This document shows, in pieces, positions 1-7,319 of a stretch of DNA of 7,357 nt. The first letter of the stretch is position 1. Each line of letters opens with the position of its first letter. The notes below the pieces were generated by a model that did not search any database, was not told the DNA's origin, and was given only the letters and a program-made list of their open reading frames with translations. The DNA is from CANHCC01 sp040381555 (GTDB lineage: Bacteria > Bacteroidota > Bacteroidia > J057 > RFSG01): contig JBEIHC010000133.1 in the NCBI GenBank assembly GCA_040381555.1, positions 1 through 7,357 of the forward strand. The letters run 5' to 3'. The translations under genes were made by a program, and so were the position numbers.

Positions 1-1885
1 ACCTTTTTCGGGTTTCGGGTGGGGTGAGGGCAATTCGAACAAAGCCAGTATTAACGGCTCCAGACCCTGTAAATCCGGGTGCTGTAACGGTGAGCAAAGC
101 TCTTTTCTCAGGAATAGAATCTGTTACAAAATCAATGATATCATAAATGATGGCATCGGTATATTCAAAGGAAGCACCTTCAGGAGCCGTAACGATCAAG
201 CGCATCCAACTTCTATCTTCTAAAGGGGCAAGTTCTGAAGGGATTCTTGGGTAGATAAATGCAGTTATTCCCAGAACAAAAACCAGAACGACCCAAGCCA
301 TATATTTTACTTCTAGGAAGCTGGATAAAGCCCGAGAGTAGGCGTTTTCCATCCCCTGAAAAAAGGGCTCCGTTGCCAGATAGAATTTACTTTTTTGTGC
401 AGGATTTTTCCGAACCATTCTGGCATTCAGCATAGGGGTCAGGGTAAGGGAAACAAAGGCTGAAATCAATACAGCGCCTGCAATCACCACCCCAAACTCC
501 CGGAATAATCTTCCCACAAATCCATCCATAAAAATTACGGGTAAGAAAACGGCAGCAAGGGTAATGGAAGTGGAAATGACTGCGAAGAAAATCTCTTTTG
601 AGCCTTCAATAGCAGCCAACTTAGGGTTCATCCCTTTTTCAATTTTCTTATAAATGTTTTCCGTGACCACAATGCCATCGTCCACTACTAAGCCGGTCGC
701 TAAAACGATCGCCAACAAAGTGAGTACATTAATGGAATAGCCCATGAGGTACATAATAAAAAATGCACCCATTAAGGAAACGGGAATATCTATCAAAGGT
801 CTGAAGGCAACCAGCCAATCCCGGAAGAATAAATAAATGATGAGTATTACTAAGATGATCGCAATTACTAGGGTTTCCTGCACTTCCGTAACAGATTGCT
901 CAATGAACCGGGTATTGTCCATGGCTATATCGAGGCGATAATCTTTGGGAAGATCCTTTTTCATTTCTTCGGATCTTTTATAAAATTCTTTCGCAATATC
1001 CAGATAATTCGCTCCGGGTTGAGGGATTAAAGCCAAGCCAATCATTGGGATACCGGATTCCCGAAGAATAGTTTCCTCTGCTTCAGATCCTAGTTGTGCA
1101 GTTCCTATGTCTTTTAGGCGAATGAGGGCAGTGCCAGTATTGCTTATAATCAGATTCTCAAAATCCTCTTCTGACTTTAATCTCCCAACTGTTCGGATGC
1201 TTAATTCTGTTTGGTCACCTGAAATTTTTCCACCCGGTAATTCTACATTTTCTTTATCTAATGCTCTTTTTACATCGGAGGGGGTAAGGCGATAGGCAGA
1301 TAATTTTACTGGATCTAACCAGATACGCATGGCATATTTTTTCTGTCCCCAGATTTGAATACTGGATACACCGGGAATAGTTTGGAGTCTTTCAGCGAGA
1401 ACATTTTCAGCAAAATCACTCACCTCCAATTGAGATTTTGTATTGCTTTGAACCGTGAGGGCAATGATGGCGTCTGCGTTGGCATCTGCTTTACTGACTA
1501 CAGGTAAGCCATCAATATCTTGAGGCAAAGAGCGCACAGCTTGCGACACTTTATCTCTTACATCATTTGCAGCGGCTTCGATATCTGTCCCCAGATTGAA
1601 TTCAACGGTAATGACACTAGACCCTAAATTACTGGCAGAGGAAATAGTCCGAATCCCTTCAATTCCATTTAATCCTTTCTCGAGGGGTTCTGTAATTTGA
1701 GACTGCACGATATCGGCATTGGCACCAGCATAGCTGGTTCTCACCGTAATGACGGGAGGGTCAATGGATGGGTATTCTCTGACTCCGAGAAAATTAAATC
1801 CAATGAACCCAAACAATAGAATGATTAGATTGAGAACGATGGTAAGTACGGGTCGGTTTACACTGAGGGTGGATAAGGAGCTCAT
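1..1885 (-). CDS. RND-family efflux pump, HAE1 type, inner-membrane subunit (3' end outside window)
   Basis: This is the proton-driven inner-membrane pump of a tripartite RND exporter; it would take drugs or amphiphiles from the periplasm and outer membrane leaflet. Translating the minus strand from ATG at 1885 gives 628 uninterrupted codons up to the left edge, about 60% of the usual ~1030-1060 residues. TM1 lies near residues 12-32, the first porter domain near 33-335, and TM2-TM6 near 338-485. TM7 is near 529-546, and the second porter domain then begins. The TM4 motif GLVVDDGIVVTEN (398-410) carries the paired aspartates D402-D403, equivalent to AcrB D407-D408, which relay protons. That pair favours HAE1 (hydrophobe/amphiphile) over heavy-metal pumps. 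The start is fixed by an ATGA overlap with the adaptor gene, which implies translational coupling. Family is near certain; the substrate cannot be told from sequence. Confidence 0.96.
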   Translation of the reverse strand, partial: MSSLSTLSVNRPVLTIVLNLIILLFGFIGFNFLGVREYPSIDPPVITVRTSYAGANADIVQSQITEPLEKGLNGIEGIRTISSASNLGSSVITVEFNLGTDIEAAANDVRDKVSQAVRSLPQDIDGLPVVSKADANADAIIALTVQSNTKSQLEVSDFAENVLAERLQTIPGVSSIQIWGQKKYAMRIWLDPVKLSAYRLTPSDVKRALDKENVELPGGKISGDQTELSIRTVGRLKSEEDFENLIISNTGTALIRLKDIGTAQLGSEAEETILRESGIPMIGLALIPQPGANYLDIAKEFYKRSEEMKKDLPKDYRLDIAMDNTRFIEQSVTEVQETLVIAIILVILIIYLFFRDWLVAFRPLIDIPVSLMGAFFIMYLMGYSINVLTLLAIVLATGLVVDDGIVVTENIYKKIEKGMNPKLAAIEGSKEIFFAVISTSITLAAVFLPVIFMDGFVGRLFREFGVVIAGAVLISAFVSLTLTPMLNARMVRKNPAQKSKFYLATEPFFQGMENAYSRALSSFLEVKYMAWVVLVFVLGITAFIYPRIPSELAPLEDRSWMRLIVTAPEGASFEYTDAIIYDIIDFVTDSIPEKRALLTVTAPGFTGSGAVNTGFVRIALTPPETRKR

Positions 1886-2961
1886 GGTTTGTATATCTCC
1901 TCTTCTACAATCTTCACTACAATCGGCATTCCGGGTTTTAAGGACATAATTCCCGAAGTTAAAACCGTGTCTCCCTCATTTAAACCACCTAGGATTTCAA
2001 TCGAATCTTCCGCACGCACTCCAGTAATTACCTGTGCTTCCTCTACCTGTCCATTTCGACAAAGTAGGACCTTTTGACCTTTTAGAACAGGTATAATGGA
2101 AATAGCTGGGACCACCAGAGATTTTGATTCTTTATTTGGTTTAACCTGAACTTTCGCAAATGCTCCCGGTAAGAGTGTTCCTGTATTCCCTTCACAAACA
2201 GCCCGCACTTTGAGCGAACGGGTAGTTTCGTCAATCATGCCTTCACTAGCCAATATTCTGGCTGTATAAATGGAACTATCCTGTTGTACTTGAAAATGAA
2301 TTTGGTTTCCAGTTTGCACCAGATGAGTATATTTTTCAGGTACAGTAAAATCCAATTTGAGGGGTTTCGTTTTTTGAATGCTTAAAATTTTAGTAGTAGG
2401 GGAAACGCTTGCTCCTTCACTGATATACCTTAAGCCCACTATTCCTGAATAGGGTGCTCGTAAAATAGTTTTGTCTAATTGTGCCTGAGTAAAATCTAAA
2501 TCAGCTTGCAGGGTTTGTAGTTGATACGAAGCCGTTTCATATTCATCTTTACTCACCCCTTGCACGGCTAATAGTTTTTTTAGCCTGGATTCTTGTAATT
2601 GAGCAAGCTCTAGCTGGGCTTTGATTTTTCTATACTGAGCTTGTAATTCCACATCTTGGATTTTCACTAAAACATCTCCGGCTTTAACCTCACGCCCTTC
2701 TTTGGCAGAGATACTAATTACTCTACCCTGAATTTCAGCATATATATCTGTTCTTTCATTAGGCATTAAGGTACCTGTTAGGTGCACCTCGTTTGAAATA
2801 TCCTGGAACTGTGTGATGATTCCATCCACTTGAGTGGGACCTTGTGCACCTTTTGACTGAGCCGCATTCTGATTTTCTGAGGAGAAAAAAATCAGCTTCA
2901 GACCGATTATTACGGAAATCAGTAGGATAAACAAAAGGGGCAACTTTAATTTTTGAATCAT
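1882..2961 (-). CDS. RND efflux periplasmic adaptor (membrane fusion protein, HlyD/AcrA-like)
   Basis: This adaptor links an RND pump to an outer-membrane channel. From ATG at 2961 it has 359 residues, normal for the family. Residues 7-25 form one hydrophobic anchor; there is no lipobox cysteine, so it is membrane-anchored and not a lipoprotein. The lipoyl (barrel-sandwich) halves are near 66-100 (GRVISISAKEGREVKAGDVL) and 164-198 (TILRAPYSGIVGLRYISEGA). They flank a Q/L/K-rich alpha-hairpin near 103-163. The beta-barrel follows (about 203-275), then the membrane-proximal domain (about 280-350, with GVRAEDSIEILGGLNEGD). An in-frame ATG at 3027 would add 22 residues, but they form no sensible signal and lie upstream of the candidate promoter at 2988-2995, so 2961 is preferred. 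Its TGA overlaps the pump's ATG. No outer-membrane TolC-type gene sits upstream; it could lie beyond the left edge or be encoded elsewhere. Confidence 0.94.
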   Translation of the reverse strand: MIQKLKLPLLFILLISVIIGLKLIFFSSENQNAAQSKGAQGPTQVDGIITQFQDISNEVHLTGTLMPNERTDIYAEIQGRVISISAKEGREVKAGDVLVKIQDVELQAQYRKIKAQLELAQLQESRLKKLLAVQGVSKDEYETASYQLQTLQADLDFTQAQLDKTILRAPYSGIVGLRYISEGASVSPTTKILSIQKTKPLKLDFTVPEKYTHLVQTGNQIHFQVQQDSSIYTARILASEGMIDETTRSLKVRAVCEGNTGTLLPGAFAKVQVKPNKESKSLVVPAISIIPVLKGQKVLLCRNGQVEEAQVITGVRAEDSIEILGGLNEGDTVLTSGIMSLKPGMPIVVKIVEEEIYKP

Positions 2962-2987
2962 GAAACAGAGCGTGCAGAAAGGGTAGA

Positions 2988-2995
2988 CAAATTTA
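2988..2995 (-). promoter_or_regulatory. Candidate Bacteroidota -7 promoter element for the efflux operon
   Basis: The minus strand reads TAAATTTG, an exact match to the Bacteroidota -7 consensus TAnnTTTG. Transcription would begin near 2981-2984, giving a leader of about 20 bases before the adaptor ATG at 2961. No good TTTG -33 partner is seen at the usual 19-21 base spacing, which keeps confidence moderate. The element lies inside the longer reading of the adaptor frame (from 3027) and so supports the shorter start. Confidence 0.45.
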
Positions 2996-3057
2996 AGGAT
3001 AATGTTACACCTCAGGTCTATGTTCACTCAATTAAATGTAGATACATGATACCATGA

Positions 3058-3826
3058 CCTACAGCCAATATATCTGGCTTAGAAACATTATGCCCGAGTT
3101 CTCAAAGAAATATACGATTTCAATTTTCCGGGCGAGGTTCTGGGATATTCTCACGAACTCCTGCACACGCACAGGAGTCAGTAGCAATGTTTTTTTTGAA
3201 ATAATGCAACTTACACTAAGCAGCACCTTTAGTGGCTTGAATTATTAACTCAGTCCGGATTCCAATTTGTATGTGCGTGTAAATGCATTGGATACTATCA
3301 GTATGTAATTATTACCCTTACCTCAGGCTGGATTTACCCGAGTGCGTGATAAACTTGAAGTGCAGTTTACGAATTCCTCTTCGGATGAACTATCCTGGCA
3401 GTGGAGTTTTGGGGATGCCTTTTTTGCTAGTAGTGCCAATCCTTTAAAAACCTATTTAACTGCCGGTTCTTATTTCGTTCGGTTAATTGTAGCAAATGGC
3501 TGTGGCTTGGACACATTGGAGCAGATGATTACGGTCATTCCGCCAGATACCGTCACCTAGGTTTTTCGTTTTTACAAAGCGAAAACTGGAAAATCTAGCC
3601 TACCTCAATCCGTCAAAAAAACTATTCCTTGAACTCTCAGAAGGTATTCGCTCACAGGAAATTCAGGTACTGGAAAACAGGGCCATCCACTATTTTCACC
3701 TACGCATATCCTACGGGAGGGGTTAATTCGTTTAGAATTAGGAAGTCTCTGGACAGTCGTTTATACAGTTTGGGTAAAAGAAAGCTGTGCAAAGCGTTTC
3801 ATTTGCCTTCCGGTCAATCCTTGAAT
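3058..3826 (+). pseudogene. Decayed PKD/Ig-like repeat surface protein (relic)
   Basis: No intact gene occupies this stretch, but fragments of a Bacteroidota-type extracellular repeat protein can be read. From 3058, PTANISGLETLCPSSQ followed by IRFQFSGRGSG resembles the 'PTA.ISG..TIC' opening of Ig-like repeats in secreted Bacteroidota proteins. In the next frame, from 3249, comes LYVRVNALDTISM, then TAA at 3306. After it LPLPQAGFTRVRDKLEVQF leads into VQFTNSS, WQWSFGDA and TAGSYFVRLIVANGCGLDT (to about 3530), a nearly complete PKD domain ending at TAG 3558. A third piece gives TGPSTIFTYAYPTGGVNS (from about 3677, third frame), then VVYTVWVKESCAKRF before TGA at 3824. At least four in-frame stops and several frame changes separate the pieces. 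I infer a dead gene. The limits are approximate, the PKD piece is the most secure, and no start, signal peptide or sorting domain is visible. Confidence 0.6.
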
Positions 3827-3830
3827 TCTG

Positions 3831-3838
3831 TACTTTTG
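3831..3838 (+). promoter_or_regulatory. Candidate Bacteroidota -7 promoter element for the BatA-like operon
   Basis: The sequence TACTTTTG matches TAnnTTTG exactly and is followed by CACTA and then the ATG at 3844. With the usual distance from this element to +1, transcription would begin within a base or two of the ATG, so the message would be leaderless or nearly so. A TTTG at 3802-3805 could be the -33 element, but the 25-base gap is longer than the usual 19-21. The site lies inside the 19-codon upstream extension of the frame and so argues for the start at 3844. Confidence 0.55.
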
Positions 3839-3843
3839 CACTA

Positions 3844-5979
3844 ATGGTATTCCTCAATCCAGCATTTCTTTGGGCAGCATTTGCGGTTCTCATTCCGATT
3901 ATCGTCCATTTGTTTAATTTTCGCAAGCCTAAGCGATTGAATTTCAGCAGTGTGGCTTTTGTGCGCGAAGTAAACCGCTCCGTTGTGCGGCGAATGCGTC
4001 TTCGTCAGTGGCTTTTGTTGGCTACCCGAATTTTGGCCATTTTGTTTTTGGTGCTGATGTTTGCAGGTCCTGTTTGGGTGAGTGGTCCAGATCAGGCTGG
4101 GGTAGGAGGCGCTCGATCGGTGCTGGTATTAATAGATGATTCTCCGAGTATGCAGGTTGCAGATTCAGAAGGTTCATTTGAAAATCAGGCAAGCCGCATG
4201 GCAAAAACCATTCTCGAGAGAGGCAGTGCCCAGGATGAATTCTTAGTCTTGCCCTTTTCCGAACTTCGGCCCGGCCAACCATTTCAAAAATCACAAGAAG
4301 CACTTTCCAGATTAGACCAGATTGGAAAAGGGCATAATAGTGTGCCCATTTCAAAGGTCATACAGATATTGCCCGGTTTGCTGGAAAAGGCATTATTACC
4401 TGAAAGAGTCGTGTATCTATTATCTGACTGTCAGCAGAGTATTTTACAGACCCCTGAAAATATTCTTACTCAAACGGAAGGGTTTACGAACACCAGAGTT
4501 ATCGTTATTCCAGTAGGGCGGACAAGGCCCGCCAATCGTTATATCAAAGAAGTTGCCTTATTGGATCCCATTTTAGAAAAGGGACAGGCGAATGGGTTAA
4601 AAGGCATTATTTATAATCAGGCAACGGAGAAAATAGAAGACCTTGAACTAAGTCTTCATTTAAACGGGAAATTTTCTGGATCTACTCGGATCAATCTGGA
4701 GCCAGGTGATACAGCCTCATTTGTTATGAATTTTACTCCGGAAAAAAGCGGGTGGAACAGCGGCTATTTGCTTACCGGGGATGGAGTTACTGCTTTTGAT
4801 GACCAAAGATATTTTGCTTTTAATCTACCCGATACCAATAAGATATTGGTCGTAAAAGGGGAAGGTCTTGAGGACAAGTATTTAACAGCAGTATTGGATA
4901 AAGTGTTGAAGCAATTTGCCTTTACTTGGGTATCGGAGAAAAGGATAGGGGATGAAGATCCTTCTAAGTACAATGCCGTGATACTCGCAGGGGTAAAGCA
5001 GATACCTGCTGGGGTTGCCCGTAAGTTTGTAACCTGGGCAGATGAAGGAGGAAGTTTATTGTTGATTCCGCATCCAGAGCAAGACTTAAGTGGCCTGAAT
5101 ACCTTGGTTCAGGCTTTATCTATTGGTCAGTATTTGCCGAAGAAAGAACAGAAAGAAGGATTGGAGATTAAGCCTCCTGATGCATCACATCCTTTATTTG
5201 ATGGCGTATTCCGAAAAGGAAAATCTGCCAAAGCAGAAGGGCCTATGGTATATTCTTGGTTTCCCTTTCAAAAAGGAACGGCTTCAGGTTTGCAGGAGGT
5301 AATGAAGTTTCCGGATGGTAGTCCTTTTTTATGGGAATCAAAAGTAGGAAAAGGTCAGGTTATGGGCTTATCGGTGTATCCGGATAGTAAAATGAGTGAC
5401 TTACCTCTCAAGAGTATTTTCCTGCCTATATTATATCGTTCTTTACTAATGCTCACTCATTCCTCTAGGGCAGATTTAGCCTATGAGTTAGGGGCGGTTC
5501 AACCCGTTATTGTAAAATCCTCTGGCATAGAAGTATTGAAGTTACTGGGTGAAAATGAAATGGAATTTGTTCCGGAGCAATTCAATCGGCCTGGGCAAGT
5601 GGTGATGAATTTCAACCAACAATTTCCTGCACCGGGAGTATATGAAATTAAAGGTCAGAATATTTCTGGGGAGAAACTAGCCTTTAATTATCCTACAAAC
5701 GAATCGGATTTAAGCACCCTTAGAGGAACGGAATTAGAAGCTGCTCTGGAAACTCTTGCTCCTGCTGAATTACCTGTGCAGATTTTGGAAAGCAGTTTAG
5801 ATAATCTATCGAAAGATTTGGAAATTAGGGAGACTGGCGTTCCATTATGGAAATGGTTTTTACTTTTTGTGCTTCTTTTTCTTGCCGTCGAAATGCTGCT
5901 GTCCTATTGGAGTTTGCGGAAATCTACGGATGAATTGCTTACTGAACCTAAAAGCTCATGGAAAACAACTGCCTCCTAA
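3844..5979 (+). CDS. BatA-type membrane protein with VWA-like and GATase1-like domains
   Basis: This 711-residue inner-membrane protein opens with the BatA (aerotolerance regulator N-terminal) double-transmembrane module. TM1 is at about 7-25 (followed by HLFNFRKPKRLNF) and TM2 at about 57-78. A von Willebrand A-like domain follows at about 90-225. It has a DxSxS MIDAS motif, DDSPS at 98-102, and a later SDC at 194-196 in the place of the usual TDG, so metal-dependent ligand binding is plausible. A beta-sandwich-like stretch covers about 230-330. Residues about 333-515 resemble a class I glutamine amidotransferase fold (VTWADEGGSLLLIPH; HPLFDGVF; GKGQVMGLSVYPD) with no nucleophilic cysteine in the expected turn, so it is probably non-catalytic. 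A last TM lies at 669-689 before a short tail. The start at 3844 is chosen because the TM module begins there and a promoter-like site lies just upstream; the open frame extends back to 3787. Family placement is strong, but the molecular role is unknown, so no gene symbol is given. Confidence 0.93.
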   Translation: MVFLNPAFLWAAFAVLIPIIVHLFNFRKPKRLNFSSVAFVREVNRSVVRRMRLRQWLLLATRILAILFLVLMFAGPVWVSGPDQAGVGGARSVLVLIDDSPSMQVADSEGSFENQASRMAKTILERGSAQDEFLVLPFSELRPGQPFQKSQEALSRLDQIGKGHNSVPISKVIQILPGLLEKALLPERVVYLLSDCQQSILQTPENILTQTEGFTNTRVIVIPVGRTRPANRYIKEVALLDPILEKGQANGLKGIIYNQATEKIEDLELSLHLNGKFSGSTRINLEPGDTASFVMNFTPEKSGWNSGYLLTGDGVTAFDDQRYFAFNLPDTNKILVVKGEGLEDKYLTAVLDKVLKQFAFTWVSEKRIGDEDPSKYNAVILAGVKQIPAGVARKFVTWADEGGSLLLIPHPEQDLSGLNTLVQALSIGQYLPKKEQKEGLEIKPPDASHPLFDGVFRKGKSAKAEGPMVYSWFPFQKGTASGLQEVMKFPDGSPFLWESKVGKGQVMGLSVYPDSKMSDLPLKSIFLPILYRSLLMLTHSSRADLAYELGAVQPVIVKSSGIEVLKLLGENEMEFVPEQFNRPGQVVMNFNQQFPAPGVYEIKGQNISGEKLAFNYPTNESDLSTLRGTELEAALETLAPAELPVQILESSLDNLSKDLEIRETGVPLWKWFLLFVLLFLAVEMLLSYWSLRKSTDELLTEPKSSWKTTAS

Positions 5980-7172
5980 AAGGAGTACATTTTGTGGAGG
6001 TTCCCAATACTTCGAAAGGAAAACCTGACCTAATAGATTTGCGCATTCAGGATGGGGCGATTGTAGAAGTGGGGGCGATGCTTTCAGAAAAGCAGGGAGA
6101 AACAATAGTGAAAGCCGAGAATGGTCAACAGTTTTATATTTCTTTGCCTTGGATGGATTTGTTTAGTGTGGTCACCGATCCGGGTCACGAATGGAAAGAG
6201 AAATATTCTGAATGGAGTAAGCAGGCTGCTTTAGGAGGATTTGGAGATTGTTTGGTAATCCCTGAGACGAATCCTTCTGCAGATAAAGGGGAGATTATTC
6301 AATCTTTACAAAATAGACAAAATCCCTATGGGGTTCGAATGTCGGTTGCTGCGGCGATTACTGCCGAAAAGAAAGGCAAGCAATTGGCCGAAATGCGAGA
6401 TTGTTTTGAAGCCGGTTCACGGATATTTTCGGAAGGATTAAAACCTTCTCTTACCTCTCAGCGCATGCGGATTGCTTTGGAATATGCGCATGGATTTGGC
6501 GGTAAACTCCTGACCTTTCCTCAAGATGCGGATTTAGCAGAAAATGGACAAATACATGAGGGCAAAAGTTCTTTGGCAACCGGATTAACTGGGATTCCTT
6601 CTTTATCGGAATCCTTAATGGTGTATCGGGATTCTGAGTTAGCCTTGATGACTGGCACAGATGTTCATTTTTGTGGGATTTCATGTGCTGAGTCTGTAGA
6701 TATATTGCGCAAGGCAATTGAAAAGGGAGCACCCGTTTCTGCTTCTGTTTTTGCTTCCCAGTTAATCTTTACCGAAGAGGATACGGAAAATTTTGAATCA
6801 GCATTTAAAGTGATGCCTCCCTATCGATCGTCTAAAGATAGGGAAGTTTTGCGCCAGGCTGTTGCAGAAGGGGTGATTCAAGGGATTGCTTCCGGACATG
6901 TACCTACCACCATTGAAGAGAAGAATTTGGAATTCCCCTATGCGGCTTTTGGAAGAAGAGGCTTATCTGATTGTTTTCAATTGGCTTGGGATGCCTTAGT
7001 AAAATCCGGAAAAATGAATGTTGCGGAATTGGTGCAGCGAATGGTAGAGTATCCAAGGGCATTGACAGGAACTCTTTTTCATACTGAAACACTGAGCTTT
7101 TGGATAGTGGACAAAGAACAATCGGTGGAGCAAGTTCATTTATTTAGAAATTCATCTCCGTGGTTTAATTAA
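5958..7172 (+). CDS. Dihydroorotase-like protein lacking the metal site (probable pseudoenzyme)
   Basis: The 404-residue product has the length and order of a class I dihydroorotase (cyclic amidohydrolase, pyrimidine synthesis). Retained landmarks are DLRIQDGAIVEVG (27-39), DPGHEWKEKY (74-83), the AALGGFGDCLVIPETNP strand (90-106), MPPYRSSKDREVL (286-298) and EKNLEFPYAAFGRRGL (321-336). All six expected metal ligands are changed. The HxH of D-x-HxHLREPG is F69 and V71, the aspartate of DDG falls at S158-E159, and the HCED histidine is F187. The second histidine of VHIQHVS is G240, and the aspartate of ATDHAPH is G313. Dihydroorotase activity is therefore very unlikely. Inactive homologues elsewhere (Pseudomonas PyrC') have a structural role with aspartate transcarbamoylase; whether that applies here is unknown. 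The start overlaps the BatA-like gene by 22 bases and has no Shine-Dalgarno, suggesting coupled translation. Automatic annotation would probably call it pyrC. Confidence 0.9.
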   Translation: MENNCLLKGVHFVEVPNTSKGKPDLIDLRIQDGAIVEVGAMLSEKQGETIVKAENGQQFYISLPWMDLFSVVTDPGHEWKEKYSEWSKQAALGGFGDCLVIPETNPSADKGEIIQSLQNRQNPYGVRMSVAAAITAEKKGKQLAEMRDCFEAGSRIFSEGLKPSLTSQRMRIALEYAHGFGGKLLTFPQDADLAENGQIHEGKSSLATGLTGIPSLSESLMVYRDSELALMTGTDVHFCGISCAESVDILRKAIEKGAPVSASVFASQLIFTEEDTENFESAFKVMPPYRSSKDREVLRQAVAEGVIQGIASGHVPTTIEEKNLEFPYAAFGRRGLSDCFQLAWDALVKSGKMNVAELVQRMVEYPRALTGTLFHTETLSFWIVDKEQSVEQVHLFRNSSPWFN

Positions 7173-7195
7173 ATTGGCTATACGCATTATTTAGT

Positions 7196-7240
7196 GGGTA
7201 ATTTCTTTTTATGTACATTAAGGTATTCTTCGAATTACCC
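7196..7240. terminator. Inverted repeat after the dihydroorotase-like gene, possible terminator
   Basis: GGGTAATT at 7196-7203 pairs with AATTACCC at 7233-7240 across a 29-base spacer that contains CTTTTT and the palindrome ATGTACAT. One G-T and one G-C pair can extend the stem outward (7194-7195 with 7241-7242). It begins 23 bases after the stop codon, so a transcription-end role is possible. The loop is long and no T-run follows the stem, so this is weak. Confidence 0.3.
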
Positions 7241-7318
7241 GCCCGGGCACTTCGATACGCCCCCCACACTATATTAATGAACGACACAATTTCATTGGGG
7301 GCTACTCAGCGACCGGGC
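7241..7318. repeat. Nested palindromic REP-like intergenic repeat
   Basis: Three inverted pairs nest inside one another. GCCCGG (7241-7246) pairs with CCGGGC (7313-7318), GCCCCC (7259-7264) with GGGGGC (7297-7302), and AATGAA (7276-7281) with TTCATT (7291-7296). The left arm contains CACTTCGATACGCCCCC and the right arm GGGGGCTACTCAGCGACC. From memory this arm pair resembles dispersed palindromic repeats common in Bacteroidota intergenic DNA, written on the other strand as GGTCGCTGAGTAGCC ... GCGTATCGAAGTG. The pairing is seen directly; membership of a genome-wide repeat family is inference. It may be a non-autonomous element mobilised in trans by a REP-associated tyrosine transposase. None is encoded in this window. 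Confidence 0.55.
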
Positions 7319-7319
7319 T

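Noticed and set aside
1107..1949. Short plus-strand open frames opposite the efflux genes
   Set aside because: They lie antisense to clearly coding RND pump and adaptor sequence and have no family resemblance; they are shadow frames.
3157..3197. Hairpin ACTCCTG/CAGGAGT followed by eight T residues, as a terminator
   Set aside because: The T-run begins 11 bases after the stem, the stem is only 7 bp, and no intact gene ends upstream on this strand.
3054..3248. A 64-codon plus-strand open frame
   Set aside because: It lies across the relic region, has no promoter or ribosome site, and the neighbouring frame over 3058-3160 gives the recognisable Ig-like repeat opening. It is treated as part of the pseudogene and not as a gene.
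3342..3560. A 72-codon frame (GTG start) encoding a PKD domain, as a small stand-alone gene
   Set aside because: PKD homology continues upstream of the GTG (LPLPQAGFTR and, beyond the TAA at 3306, LYVRVNALDTISM) and there is no signal peptide. It is better read as a fragment of a larger dead gene.
3557..3590. T-rich and A-rich segments (TTTTTCG ... CGAAAAC) as a terminator
   Set aside because: Pairing needs a bulge and is AT-poor in stability, and the only upstream coding sequence is the relic; it could be chance or a vestige.
4022..4354. A 110-codon minus-strand open frame inside the BatA-like gene
   Set aside because: It is antisense to the conserved VWA region, with no recognisable domain or promoter; it is a shadow frame.
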